Assembly: GCF_011378855.1 (NCBI RefSeq)
Contig: NZ_WTLB01000027.1
Span: 1-60,612, forward strand
Source of the DNA: Pseudoalteromonas sp. Z1A8
Lineage (GTDB): Bacteria > Pseudomonadota > Gammaproteobacteria > Enterobacterales > Alteromonadaceae
Direction of reading: 5' to 3'
DNA: 60,612 nt
The notes beneath the pieces are model-generated. The model saw only the letters and a program-made list of their open reading frames with translations. It was not told where the DNA came from and made no database searches. Positions 8,016 through 18,297 of the stretch are shown here, piece after piece. Position numbers and translations under genes: made by a program. Position 1 is the stretch's first letter. Each line of letters begins with the position of its first letter.

Positions 8016-9073
8016 AGAACCTATTAAAACCATTGACTCTATCTGGCTTGGCGTTGAGTTTGGTTATTAGCGCAAGTGTTACTGCTGCGCCATCTAAAAT
8101 CCTGTTTGGTTCGTGTGGGCATCAAGATAAAAAAATACCCATATTTAATGCAATTAACAAAGAGCAGGGGGATTTGTTTATATTTTTGGGTGACAATATT
8201 TATGGCGATACCAACGATATGGATGTACTTGCCGATAAGTACCAACGTTTAGGGGCAAAGGCTGGTTTTAAAACGTTGAAAGCGCAAACGCCTATTATTG
8301 CTATGTGGGATGATCACGATTATGGTCAAAACGATGCAGGTAAAGAGTATCCGCATAAAGAGCAATCACGCCAAATTATGCTTAATTTTTGGGATGAACC
8401 TGCAAACTCAGCACGTCGCACTCGTCCTGATGGAATTTATACCTCGTACATGTATGGTGAAAATGAGCAAACCATACAAGTAATAATGCCTGATTTACGT
8501 TGGAACCGTGATGCGCTAAACCATGTAGGTGAGCTTGAATACTACACTAAGCGTAAGTTAAATAACCAAGGCCCGTATAGTCCTAGTGAAGTGAAGGGCG
8601 CATCAATGCTAGGTGAAGCGCAGTGGCAATGGCTTGAACAAGAGCTTAAAAAGCCTGCTGCAATAAAATTGATTGCCTCAAGTTTACAGCTTTTACCCGA
8701 TTTTACAGGTTGGGAGTCATGGGCAAACTTTCCTGAAGATAGAAACCGTTTATTTGCATTGATTAAAAAGCATAAAGTAAATGGAGTAGTGATCATCAGC
8801 GGCGATACGCACTGGGGTGAAATATCAAAGTATCAGCAAAACCTTGATTACCCATTAATTGAGATGACTAGCTCTGGCTTAACTGAAAAGTGGAAAGACG
8901 TAAGCCCTAACAAACACCGAGTAGGGGATTTTACTCATAACGTAAATTATGGTGATTTAAGCATCGACTGGCAGCAAACTGATCCCACTATTTCACTTAA
9001 ATTAAAAGGCATTGATGGCGAAGTAATAATGCAAAGTGACTTTAGTTTATCAAGTATTAGCCCTTATAAATAA
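8012..9073 (+). CDS. PhoD-like exported metallophosphatase
   Basis: 353-residue phosphatase of the PhoD/PhoD-like metallophosphatase family, with a signal peptide (residues 1-25, ...SASVTAA). Motifs in order: FGSCGHQDK, FIFLGDNIYGD (metal-binding Asp), MWDDHDYGQND (the DDHD signature), RTRPDGIYTS, and SGDTHWGE (C-terminal metal-binding His). PhoD enzymes hydrolyse phosphodiesters and monoesters using iron and calcium. It starts inside the stop of the preceding phosphatase and ends before a terminator, so it closes the unit. The pairing of two unrelated exported phosphatases behind a TonB receptor suggests stepwise dephosphorylation of an imported ligand. Confidence 0.88.
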   Translation: MKNLLKPLTLSGLALSLVISASVTAAPSKILFGSCGHQDKKIPIFNAINKEQGDLFIFLGDNIYGDTNDMDVLADKYQRLGAKAGFKTLKAQTPIIAMWDDHDYGQNDAGKEYPHKEQSRQIMLNFWDEPANSARRTRPDGIYTSYMYGENEQTIQVIMPDLRWNRDALNHVGELEYYTKRKLNNQGPYSPSEVKGASMLGEAQWQWLEQELKKPAAIKLIASSLQLLPDFTGWESWANFPEDRNRLFALIKKHKVNGVVIISGDTHWGEISKYQQNLDYPLIEMTSSGLTEKWKDVSPNKHRVGDFTHNVNYGDLSIDWQQTDPTISLKLKGIDGEVIMQSDFSLSSISPYK

Positions 9074-9080
9074 ACTCACT

Positions 9081-9115
9081 ACGCACAGTTTATAAAATAG
9101 ATGCTGTGCGTTTAA
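9081..9115 (+). terminator. Terminator after the PhoD-like gene
   Basis: ACGCACAG (9081-9088) pairs with CTGTGCGT (9104-9111) and is followed by TTTAAAA. The loop is 15 nt and AT-rich. Confidence 0.6.
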
Positions 9116-9231
9116 AAACCTGTAAATTAGTTCTTAACTCTCTAATTTATTAAAGCCAATTACCCTTTTGCGCTACCCCTAATATTAAAAATATCTTACA
9201 CTGGTTTTATCTCAAGCAAGGACCGTGTTAT

Positions 9232-12200
9232 ATGCTAAATATTATTCAATCAAACCGGATGGAAGCTCTGCAAGCGCAGTTCCACCAGCTGTTAAAAGTA
9301 AACCCATTGCAAAGTCCGTTCGACAAAGATGTGGTGCTAGTGCAATCGCCGGGTATGTCGCAGTGGTTAAAAATAGGTTTGAGCGAAAACTTAGGAGTCG
9401 CAGCGCAGGTGGATTTTCCGCTGCCGTCGAGCTTTATTTGGCAGTTGTATCAGCAATTACTGCCAAATGTCCCTAAAGAGTCGGCATTTAACAAACCCAA
9501 CCTTGCTTGGAAACTGTTTGCAATTTTACCAACCTGCATTGATGAGCCATTATATTTGCCGCTAAAAACTTATTTAGAGGGCGATATTGACGGTCAAAAA
9601 ACCTTTGCACTGTGCGAAAAAATAGCCGATGTGTATGACCAATATTTAATGTACCGACCACACTGGATAGCCACGTGGGATAGCGGTAAAGATGAGCTTG
9701 ATGATGTAGATGTAACCATTGCCCCATGGCAACCTGATTTATGGCGACGTATTGTAAAACTAAGCCAAGAACTTGGGCAAAGCCAATTTCATCGCGCTAA
9801 TATGCAAGGGCAATTATTGGCAGCACTTGAAACTATGGATAATAGCATACTGCCACAACGCATTAGCTTATTTGGTATATCGGCAATTGCCAGCTCCCAG
9901 CTTGAGGTGTTTGAAGCACTGAGTAAAAAAACAGAGGTTATATTATTCTTTTTTAACCCGAGTGAGCATTACTGGGGCGATATTATAGATGAAAAAACAG
10001 CGGCTAAAATAAGCGCTAAATACGCTAAAATGCCGCTGGTGGAAGCGCAACAAAAAAAACAAACCAATCCAGATGAAGAATACTACTTTATTGGTAATCC
10101 GTTGTTATCGTCGTGGGGTAAATTAGGTCGCGACTATTTTGAGCAACTTGTACAGTTAGATGCCCGTTGGATTGACGGTTTTATTGATGTGTTTGACGAC
10201 ACCTTACTAGGGCAAGTACAAAGCGAGATTTATCAGCTTGCGTTTAAAGGCGAATCACTAACCGATAACAAAGAGTGGTTTATAAACGACGAAGGTAAAT
10301 TACCAATCAGCGCAGCCGACACTAGCATTACGCTCAGCGATTGCCATACACCGCTCAGAGAAGTTGAGCGCTTGCACGACTACTTACTTAACTTATTTAA
10401 TCAAAACCCAACGCTTACCCCCAAAGACATAATCGTCATGATGCCCGATGTAGGCACTTACAGCCCTTACATTGAAGCCGTATTTGGCGGAGCACAAGGC
10501 AGCCGTTTTATTCCATACGCACTAGCCGATTTAGCCATAGAGCAAGAAAAGCCTGTCCTTAGTTCATTTGCGAGTTTAGCTAACTTACCGTTTTCGCGCT
10601 TTGGTGTGTCAGATATTCTTGATTTATTACAAGTGACGCAAATAGCCGAAAAATTTGGGCTTGAAGCACACGAATACGAGCAAATTCAATATTGGCTTGA
10701 ACGCGTAGGCGTTAAATGGGGCATAAACGCAGAACATAAAAGCAGCTTTGATTTACCCGCTATCGACTTAAATACCTGGCAACATGGGCTCAACCGTTTA
10801 CTGCTTGGTATTGCCATGCGCGACGAGCAATGCCCGTTTAATGGTATTTATAGCGCCGACGAAGTAGAGGGCATGGCACTTGATACGCTTAATAAGCTTG
10901 TGCACTTTATTGATGTACTACAAAGTTTTAAAGAGCAATTAACGCCCGACGATACACTCATTAATAAAGCGCATATTTTAAGCGAGCTATTAAACGCGAT
11001 ATACGAAAGTGAAAGCGACGACAGCTGGGATCTATTAGTGCTGCAAAACGTGCTCGAAGAGTTACAAAAGCACCACGACAACGGCGATTACAGCAAAGCG
11101 GTTTCGCAGCGTATTGTTAGTTATTTAATTAAACAAGGCATTCAAGAAAAAGGCGTAGGGCAGCGGTTTTTAGTAGGCCAAGTAAACTTTTGTACATTGA
11201 TGCCAATGCGCGCCGTACCATTTAAAGTGGTATGTATGCTTGGCTTAAACGATGCCGACTATCCGCGCAATGTACAGCCTATTGGTTTTGACTTGGTGCC
11301 GTATTCTAAAAAGCAAAAAGGTGACCGATCACGTAAATTAGATGACCGATACTTATTTTTAGAGGCGCTATTGAGTGCCCGCGACAACTTATACATGAGT
11401 TACATTGGTCGCTCGTGTTTTGATAACCAACCGCGCATGCCATCAACCCTTGTAAGCGAGCTGTTAGAATACATAGGGCGCAGCTTTGTATTAAGCGAGA
11501 AAAGCGAAAAAACGCTGCCAGAATGTTTAATCAATCAGCAGCATTTACAGCCCTTTAATAGTGCGTATTACTTAAAGAGCGAGCAAACTAATAGCGCGCT
11601 GAACAACCACAGCTACAACCCTATTTGGCTGCCAAGTGAGTCAATTAAACCACAGCCAGTTACCGCGCTTGATGTTGCTGTGCCTGAGCAGTTAGATCTC
11701 GATGTGTTTATTAGAAGTGTGTGCAGTGCACAAGAGAGCTTTTATCAACAAACATTGGGTTTACGCCTACCACAATTTAACGAAGTAGCAAAAGACGAAG
11801 AGCCATTTAGCTTAGATGCACTGCGCCGCTATTTTTATCTTGATGAAATACTTAAAGCCAATATAAATGAGCAACCACTGAGTACCGAGCAAATACTGCA
11901 GCGGGGTGAGTTACCTCAAGCCAATGTAGGCAGCCTCATATTTGAGAGTATGGAGCACCGAGTTGACGCGCTTGCAGGGCAAGTTAAAGAGCACATTAAA
12001 GGTGGAATAAGTGAGCCGATAGAAGTTTTGCTTACCATTGAGGGCACCAAAATAGAGGGTTGGCTTAATCATGTGTATTTGCAAAAACAAGTGTTTTACC
12101 GCAGTGCCAGTATTAAAGCGAAAGATTTAATTAAAGGCTTTATTTATCACCTTGCAGCGCAAAGTATGGATCAACAAGTAGAAACATTGTTACTTGGGCT

Positions 12201-12531
12201 CGATAAGCAAATTACCTTTGCGCCAATTAATAAAACTGATGCCGATGCATTGTTACTTGATTGGTTTGAATTATACAAAGCACTGCGCAAAGAACCCGTG
12301 CCATTTTTTCCGGTAAGTGGTTATGAATACGTTAAAAGTGGCGGCGATATAACAAAAGCAATGAGCAAATTTAGCCCACAATACATAGGGCGAGGCGAGG
12401 GCGAAAATCCGTATATTCGCTTAACGGTGCAATCGCTAAACGACTGCCAAGAAGAATTTATAAAATGGAGCGATAAATTGCTCATACCATTATTTGAGCA
12501 CGCAAAGGAGAGTGACCATGCAAGCGCTTAA
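9232..12531 (+). CDS. recC: Exodeoxyribonuclease V subunit gamma (RecC)
   Basis: 1099-residue RecC, the subunit of RecBCD that splits the duplex and recognises Chi as single-stranded DNA passes through its channels. It has the N-terminal inactive helicase-like fold with VLVQSPGMSQWLKIGLSE, a middle block FNPSEHYWGDI, and VCMLGLNDADYPRN, all RecC signatures. Length is close to the E. coli protein (1122). The ATG at 9232 follows AAGGA at a suitable distance. An 83-codon frame beginning at 9225 is only a shadow. recC overlaps recB by 14 nt and recB overlaps recD by 4, so all three are one operon. The ptrA gene found between recC and recB in E. coli is absent. Confidence 0.96.
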   Translation: MLNIIQSNRMEALQAQFHQLLKVNPLQSPFDKDVVLVQSPGMSQWLKIGLSENLGVAAQVDFPLPSSFIWQLYQQLLPNVPKESAFNKPNLAWKLFAILPTCIDEPLYLPLKTYLEGDIDGQKTFALCEKIADVYDQYLMYRPHWIATWDSGKDELDDVDVTIAPWQPDLWRRIVKLSQELGQSQFHRANMQGQLLAALETMDNSILPQRISLFGISAIASSQLEVFEALSKKTEVILFFFNPSEHYWGDIIDEKTAAKISAKYAKMPLVEAQQKKQTNPDEEYYFIGNPLLSSWGKLGRDYFEQLVQLDARWIDGFIDVFDDTLLGQVQSEIYQLAFKGESLTDNKEWFINDEGKLPISAADTSITLSDCHTPLREVERLHDYLLNLFNQNPTLTPKDIIVMMPDVGTYSPYIEAVFGGAQGSRFIPYALADLAIEQEKPVLSSFASLANLPFSRFGVSDILDLLQVTQIAEKFGLEAHEYEQIQYWLERVGVKWGINAEHKSSFDLPAIDLNTWQHGLNRLLLGIAMRDEQCPFNGIYSADEVEGMALDTLNKLVHFIDVLQSFKEQLTPDDTLINKAHILSELLNAIYESESDDSWDLLVLQNVLEELQKHHDNGDYSKAVSQRIVSYLIKQGIQEKGVGQRFLVGQVNFCTLMPMRAVPFKVVCMLGLNDADYPRNVQPIGFDLVPYSKKQKGDRSRKLDDRYLFLEALLSARDNLYMSYIGRSCFDNQPRMPSTLVSELLEYIGRSFVLSEKSEKTLPECLINQQHLQPFNSAYYLKSEQTNSALNNHSYNPIWLPSESIKPQPVTALDVAVPEQLDLDVFIRSVCSAQESFYQQTLGLRLPQFNEVAKDEEPFSLDALRRYFYLDEILKANINEQPLSTEQILQRGELPQANVGSLIFESMEHRVDALAGQVKEHIKGGISEPIEVLLTIEGTKIEGWLNHVYLQKQVFYRSASIKAKDLIKGFIYHLAAQSMDQQVETLLLGLDKQITFAPINKTDADALLLDWFELYKALRKEPVPFFPVSGYEYVKSGGDITKAMSKFSPQYIGRGEGENPYIRLTVQSLNDCQEEFIKWSDKLLIPLFEHAKESDHASA

Positions 12532-15500
12532 CCCCCTAACTATGCCGCTCATTGGTCAAAGCTTAATAGAAGCCAGTGCGGGTACCGGTAAAACCTACAC
12601 CATAACAGGCCTTTATTTGCGTTACTTATTAGGTATGCAAATAGACGGTGAGTTAAATACGCCGCTCAGTGTTGAGCAAATTTTGGTAGTGACCTTTACC
12701 GACGCCGCCACCCAAGAAATTAAAGACCGCGTACGCAGCCGAATTATTGCTGCGCGCGACGCACTGCTTGGGCAAGACCCAAACGATGAACTCATTGAAG
12801 GTGTAATTGCCGTCATTGACGATAAACACCGCGCATTTGATTTACTCGATGCAGCTGCTAAATCAATGGACGAAGCGGTTATTTTTACCATTCATGGCTT
12901 TTGTCAGCGAATGCTAAAACAACATGCGTTTGAGTCGGGTGTGGCGTTTAATCTCGAATTTATTTTAGATGAGCGCGACATACTGCTCGAAACCATTAAA
13001 GATTTTTGGCGTGCGTTTGTATACCCACTTAATAAAGAACGCACCGATGCTATTTTAGATGTATTTGCCGCACCAGAGGCGTTATTTTCTCAAGTGGCGA
13101 GTATTTTAAATAAAGCCAATGCGCACATTACACCACAAATAAATTTAGATGATGTATGGAAAGCACGCGATGAATATATAACCCGTGTACCCGCATTTAA
13201 AAAAGCGGTGTTAGAGCAAGAGTTCATCGGTGCTATTAAAGGCTCGGGTTTAAGTGGTTCTAAAACGCCAGCACGAAAAGGCAGCCTTGTTGCGCTTGAA
13301 GCATTTTGTTTAGGCGGCGATTTGTTTTTTGAATTTGGCACCAGCAAGTATTCGTTTGAAGTGTGGAGTAGCGAAAACTTAAGCGATGCAGGTAATTATA
13401 AAAAAAATCAGCCATTATTTACGCATCCATTACTGAGTCAGTTTGACGAGCTTGCCGCACTTAATAACACCATAAACCAAGGGCTCAAAATAGCAGTTAT
13501 ACAACACGCTGCACGCTGGGTAAAAGCTGCCATAGTTAAGCGCAAGCAAGAGCAGAGTGTGATCACCCCCGATGACTTACTGACCAATTTACACAGCGCG
13601 CTTAACAATGAGCAAGGCGATGTGCTGGCGCAAAAAATTGCGCAGTTGTTTCCGGTTGCCATGATTGATGAATTCCAAGATACCGATCCGATTCAGTACG
13701 GTATTTTTAGTAAAATTTATGGGCAACAAAATACCACGCTTGCCATGATAGGCGACCCGAAACAGGCTATTTATGGCTTTAGGGGCGCGGATATTTTTAC
13801 GTATATTGGCGCAAAAGAGGCTGTACAGACTGATCAGCAATTTACACTGGGCACTAACTTTCGCTCAAGCACCGATATAGTCAATAGCGTTAATAGCTTA
13901 TTTGGCAAACACGCTAACAGCTTTATTTATAACGACGCCATACCGTTTAACGCAGTAGCTGCGAAAGGTAAAAAAGCAGAAGACTCTTTTTTAATTGATG
14001 GCAAACCCGCGACCGCATTTGAATTTAATGTATTTGTGGATGAAGCCGCAGACGAAAAAAACAAACCAACCAACAAAGGCCTAGGGCAAGCACATTTAGC
14101 CACTCATTTTGCTAATAAAATAGTGACCCTGCTTGAAAAAGCAAAACAAGGGGATGCGTGTATTGGCAGTACCCCTGTAAGCGCTGCTGATATTTGTATA
14201 TTAGTGCGTGACCGTGTTGAAGCGCAAATAATGAAAAAAGCGCTAAGCGAAGCAAAAATAGCCAGCGTGTACTTATCGCGCGAGAGCGTTTTTAGCCAAG
14301 AGCTTAGCCATCACCTACTTAACTTTTTAACGGCGCTGCATGGTCAATATGACGAGTCACTGCTGCGAGGTGTTTTAGCTGGACCACTATTTTGTTTAAG
14401 TTATAACGAAATACACGCGCTCGCCGATGATGAAAATAAATGGCAAGAGCATTTAAACTTTTTTGCGCAACTTAGCCACATTTGGAACAAGCAAGGCGCT
14501 ATGGCCATGCTTGAGCGCTTAATGAGCCACAATCAGCTTAGCGCTAAATGGCAAGGTTTAGGGTATAACGTTGAGCGTTGGTTAACCGATTTTAGGCATT
14601 TGGGCGAAATACTTCAGCAAAAACAAATAGAGCTTGAAGGTACGCTGCGTTTATTGCGATGGTTTGCACAAAAGGTAAGTCAGCAAGATGGCGAAACAGT
14701 ACAAGTACGCCTAGAAAGTGATGCCAACTTAGTTAAAATCGTCACTATGCACGCCTCAAAAGGGCTTGAGTACCCGCTGGTATTTATGCCATTTGCCAGT
14801 GGCTATCGCGAAACAAAAGAAGCGCTGTATCACAATAACGGCAAGCTAATTTACGATTTAAGTAAAGACGAAGATGCCCTGCAAAAAGCAGAGCAAGAGC
14901 GCTTAGCTGAAGATTTACGCCTGCTATATGTAGCACTTACTCGCGCCGTACATTTTTGTGCGCTTGGTGTTTATAATATTGGGCAAGGGCAAAGTAGCCG
15001 CTTGGCTATACAAAGTAGTTCACTTGGGCATGTTTTATTTGCAGGGCTTGAGCTCGATAGTAGCCAAACATGGCGCACGCATTTAAGTGAATTTTGCGAC
15101 GCTAACAGCGCAATGAGCTATCAGCAATTTACCTCACAAACATTATTAGAACAGGGGACACTTTGCTTTAATAATAGTAAAAGTACGCAGCAAGCGTTAA
15201 GTGTTAATAGCGTAACGGCAAATATTGAGCGTAACTGGCGAGCAACAAGTTTTAGTGCGTTGAGTTTTAAAAAGCACAACGACCAATTAGCCCCAGGGCG
15301 AAGTGATGAAGATCACGAAAAAGACGAATTTGCCGTGCAAGAGGACGAACTACCATCACCTTATAGTTTTCCTAAAGGGCCAAAACCGGGTAGCTGTTTG
15401 CACGAAATATTTGAACAAATAGATTTTACCAGCCCAATCGTTCACCCCACCAATACCGAGCAAAACTTATCTGAGGTAGTTAAGCGCAGCCTTGAAAAGT

Positions 15501-16096
15501 ATCACATAGGTGATCAATGGCGAGAAGTGGCTGAAAAATGGGTGCTTGATGTTCTTGCGTGCCCCCTAGATAAAAGCTCTCAGGAAGACAGCCTTCTTTC
15601 ATTAGGTGTGCTTACACCCAATGATTGCCTAGTCGAAATGGAGTTTAATTTACCCCTTGAGAGCTTAAGTGCACCTAAGCTAAACGAAATGCTGGTTAAG
15701 CATTTTGGTTTTACGCAAAGTAAGCTTGAGTTTTCGCAGGTAAAAGGCTTATTAAAAGGTTTTGTCGATTTAATATTTTGCTACCAAGGCAAATATTATA
15801 TTTTAGATTATAAGTCTAATTATTTAGGCAGTACGCCAGCTGATTACGAAGGCGATATGCTTGAGCAAGCGATGAGCAGCCATCAGTATCATTTGCAGTA
15901 TTTAATTTACACCGTAGCGCTGCATCGTTTATTAAAGCAACGCATAGCCGATTACTCAATAGAAACCCATTTAGGTGGTGTGTATTACACCTTTTTACGA
16001 GGAATGCCGGCAGGGCAAGGCGTGTACTTTAAAAAGCTAACTGTAGAACAAGTGATTATTTTAGATGGCTTATTTAGCCAAGGAGCCATGCTATGA
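12518..16096 (+). CDS. recB: Exodeoxyribonuclease V subunit beta (RecB)
   Basis: 1192-residue RecB, the 3'-5' helicase and the only nuclease of RecBCD. The helicase part (residues about 1-850) has Walker A ASAGTGKTYT, FTDAATQEIKDRV, MIDEFQDTDPIQ (Walker B), IGDPKQAIYGFRGAD and LLYVALTRA. The C-terminal RecB nuclease carries GFVDLIF followed by ILDYKSN, the D...D-x-K metal site. Start taken at ATG 12518, preceded by AAAGGAGAG inside the end of recC; an in-frame start at 12494 has no ribosome-binding site. All catalytic residues I looked for are present, so the enzyme should be active in break repair and degradation of foreign linear DNA. Confidence 0.96.
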   Translation: MQALNPLTMPLIGQSLIEASAGTGKTYTITGLYLRYLLGMQIDGELNTPLSVEQILVVTFTDAATQEIKDRVRSRIIAARDALLGQDPNDELIEGVIAVIDDKHRAFDLLDAAAKSMDEAVIFTIHGFCQRMLKQHAFESGVAFNLEFILDERDILLETIKDFWRAFVYPLNKERTDAILDVFAAPEALFSQVASILNKANAHITPQINLDDVWKARDEYITRVPAFKKAVLEQEFIGAIKGSGLSGSKTPARKGSLVALEAFCLGGDLFFEFGTSKYSFEVWSSENLSDAGNYKKNQPLFTHPLLSQFDELAALNNTINQGLKIAVIQHAARWVKAAIVKRKQEQSVITPDDLLTNLHSALNNEQGDVLAQKIAQLFPVAMIDEFQDTDPIQYGIFSKIYGQQNTTLAMIGDPKQAIYGFRGADIFTYIGAKEAVQTDQQFTLGTNFRSSTDIVNSVNSLFGKHANSFIYNDAIPFNAVAAKGKKAEDSFLIDGKPATAFEFNVFVDEAADEKNKPTNKGLGQAHLATHFANKIVTLLEKAKQGDACIGSTPVSAADICILVRDRVEAQIMKKALSEAKIASVYLSRESVFSQELSHHLLNFLTALHGQYDESLLRGVLAGPLFCLSYNEIHALADDENKWQEHLNFFAQLSHIWNKQGAMAMLERLMSHNQLSAKWQGLGYNVERWLTDFRHLGEILQQKQIELEGTLRLLRWFAQKVSQQDGETVQVRLESDANLVKIVTMHASKGLEYPLVFMPFASGYRETKEALYHNNGKLIYDLSKDEDALQKAEQERLAEDLRLLYVALTRAVHFCALGVYNIGQGQSSRLAIQSSSLGHVLFAGLELDSSQTWRTHLSEFCDANSAMSYQQFTSQTLLEQGTLCFNNSKSTQQALSVNSVTANIERNWRATSFSALSFKKHNDQLAPGRSDEDHEKDEFAVQEDELPSPYSFPKGPKPGSCLHEIFEQIDFTSPIVHPTNTEQNLSEVVKRSLEKYHIGDQWREVAEKWVLDVLACPLDKSSQEDSLLSLGVLTPNDCLVEMEFNLPLESLSAPKLNEMLVKHFGFTQSKLEFSQVKGLLKGFVDLIFCYQGKYYILDYKSNYLGSTPADYEGDMLEQAMSSHQYHLQYLIYTVALHRLLKQRIADYSIETHLGGVYYTFLRGMPAGQGVYFKKLTVEQVIILDGLFSQGAML

Positions 16097-18135
16097 GCGA
16101 TTTAAATGAGCAACCTGGCTTGTTTGACGATATTGACCAAACGCTTAATGATGAAGCATCCGTTGTAGCACACAATACAACGCCAGATGCTGTACAAGAA
16201 GACATTGCAATAAAGAATACAATTACCGAAGTGCCGTTACTTGAGTATCTATTAGCTGAAAATCGGCTACGTGTCGTTGATGTAAAACTCGCTGAGCTAT
16301 TGTGCACTAATAACGCATCAAACGTTCATAATGAATTGTTTTATATTATTTTACTGCTGTGCTTATCGCAGCAAAGTCAGCACAGTTGTTTAACCTTAAA
16401 TGAAGTTGATTGGAGTAATCCTTTTAACTTGCGCAAAGGCGACTTTAATAAACTCGATGGTAATGTACCCAGTACGCTAAGCCCGTTTAATGATGATTTT
16501 AACGTGCACACAGCGCTTAGTTATTTACAAAGCCATGAAAGTGTAGGCGAGAGTAAACCACTGCAACTGTTTAACGACCGGCTTTATTTTGCGCGCCTTG
16601 CCGGTTATGAGCAAACACTCGCGGATAGATTATTAGATATGAGCGAGCGTAAGCTCAATATTAATAATGAAGTATTGGCTGAGCTTTTAAATACCTATTT
16701 TCCTGCTGATTCAACCATTGAAACGGACTGGCAAAAAGTGGCGTGCGCAATTGCTGCAACTAAAGGCTTTAGTGTGATCACGGGCGGTCCTGGCACAGGT
16801 AAAACTACCACAGTAACTAAGTTACTGGCTATTTTACAGTCGCTTTATAAAACGGCGCCGCTTAGCATTAAGCTGGTGGCTCCTACTGGTAAAGCAGCCG
16901 CGCGTTTAAGTGAGTCTATTTTGGGCGCTAAAGATAAGCTCACAACGATTCCAGATGATATTAAAACGCTAATCCCGCAAAGCGCTCAAACTATTCACCG
17001 CTTACTCGGCGTAAAACCGTTCACAAACAAATTTAGGCATAACAAAAGTAATCCGCTGCATTTAGATGTACTCATTATTGATGAAGCCAGTATGGTCGAT
17101 TTATCGCTAATGGCTAAATTAATAGAAGCGTTACCTGCGCACGCGAGATTAATACTCTTAGGTGATAAAGATCAACTTGCCTCGGTAGATACCGGCAGTG
17201 TAATGAGCGATTTATGCCAAGGTTTAACACTTGGGCAAACGCCAAGCTATTCGCAAGCACGCTGTGATGAACTAAATAATTTATGTTTCAATAATCAGCC
17301 TAAACTAGCAGCTCAAAACAAGAGTGAATTTAAGCTCGCAGATTGCATTGCTTTTTTGCAGCACAGTTATCGGTTTGATGCACAAAGCGGTATTGGTCAA
17401 CTCGCACTGGCGGTAAACACCAACAACACCGGTATTTTAAATTACGTTGAGCAAGAAAGTACTGAAGGGCGCTTTAACGATGTAATTTTAGATTACGACT
17501 TTGTCGCAAAACCGATTGAAAAGCTCGTTAAAAGTGCAGCAAGTCATTATGCAAAATACCTTAACTTAATTGCCCAAGGTGCAGATGTTGCACAGGTGCA
17601 TGCTGCTTTTACTAGTTATCAGCTTTTAGCTGCGGTACGAGAGGGCGATTACGGCGTTCATAGCTTAAATCAGCGAATAGAGCGCGTGTTGCAACAGCAA
17701 GGTTTAATAACTGTTAGTCCTAATACTCACCACTATACGGGTATGCCTATTATGGTGAGCCAAAACGATTACCAGCTTAAGTTATTTAACGGCGATATTG
17801 GTATTTTAATGCCCGATGAAAGTAATCAGCTCAAAGCTATATTTATTGATGAGCAAGGTAATCAACGAGCATTTTCGCCTGCACGACTCCCTGCGCACGA
17901 TAAAGTCTATGTAATGACTATTCATAAATCACAAGGTTCAGAGTTTAGCTACACAGCCATGGTACTGCCACCGCTAAAACAAGCGCGCATGGGTATTAAC
18001 AGGCAATTAGTGTATACGGGAATAACCCGTGCTAAAAACACCTTTGAGCTGGTGGCTGACAAAAAAGTACTGCAACTAGCAATGAATAAAAGCGTATCTA
18101 GGGCATCAGGTTTGTATGAGAGATTAAAGTTTTAA
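16093..18135 (+). CDS. recD: Exodeoxyribonuclease V subunit alpha (RecD)
   Basis: 680-residue RecD, the 5'-3' SF1 helicase of RecBCD. It has Walker A GGPGTGKTTTV, VAPTGKAAARLSES (motif Ia), LIIDEASMVD (Walker B), LGDKDQLASVD (motif III), HKSQGSEF and VYTGITRAK near the C-terminus. It is longer than the E. coli RecD (608), mainly because of an N-terminal acidic extension and an insertion around residues 370-420. It begins in the recB stop (ATGA overlap), with AGGAG just upstream at 16081-16085. No clear terminator follows; the next gene is a chemoreceptor about 160 bp away. Confidence 0.95.
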   Translation: MSDLNEQPGLFDDIDQTLNDEASVVAHNTTPDAVQEDIAIKNTITEVPLLEYLLAENRLRVVDVKLAELLCTNNASNVHNELFYIILLLCLSQQSQHSCLTLNEVDWSNPFNLRKGDFNKLDGNVPSTLSPFNDDFNVHTALSYLQSHESVGESKPLQLFNDRLYFARLAGYEQTLADRLLDMSERKLNINNEVLAELLNTYFPADSTIETDWQKVACAIAATKGFSVITGGPGTGKTTTVTKLLAILQSLYKTAPLSIKLVAPTGKAAARLSESILGAKDKLTTIPDDIKTLIPQSAQTIHRLLGVKPFTNKFRHNKSNPLHLDVLIIDEASMVDLSLMAKLIEALPAHARLILLGDKDQLASVDTGSVMSDLCQGLTLGQTPSYSQARCDELNNLCFNNQPKLAAQNKSEFKLADCIAFLQHSYRFDAQSGIGQLALAVNTNNTGILNYVEQESTEGRFNDVILDYDFVAKPIEKLVKSAASHYAKYLNLIAQGADVAQVHAAFTSYQLLAAVREGDYGVHSLNQRIERVLQQQGLITVSPNTHHYTGMPIMVSQNDYQLKLFNGDIGILMPDESNQLKAIFIDEQGNQRAFSPARLPAHDKVYVMTIHKSQGSEFSYTAMVLPPLKQARMGINRQLVYTGITRAKNTFELVADKKVLQLAMNKSVSRASGLYERLKF

Positions 18136-18297
18136 ACTTGAGGATTACGTTGCGTCGAAGCTATTGGATAAGTACATTTTCACTTATATAAGTGTTCATA
18201 TGTAGTTGCGGTTAAAACTCTTATTATTTATCGCGTTATGGTAAATGTCTCCTATACTAAAATTAATTTTATATTGATTGTATTAGTGGGCATATTA

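Noticed and set aside
9225..9476. 83-codon reading frame overlapping the start of recC
   Set aside because: Shifted frame inside a strongly conserved gene with no own ribosome-binding site or recognisable product.
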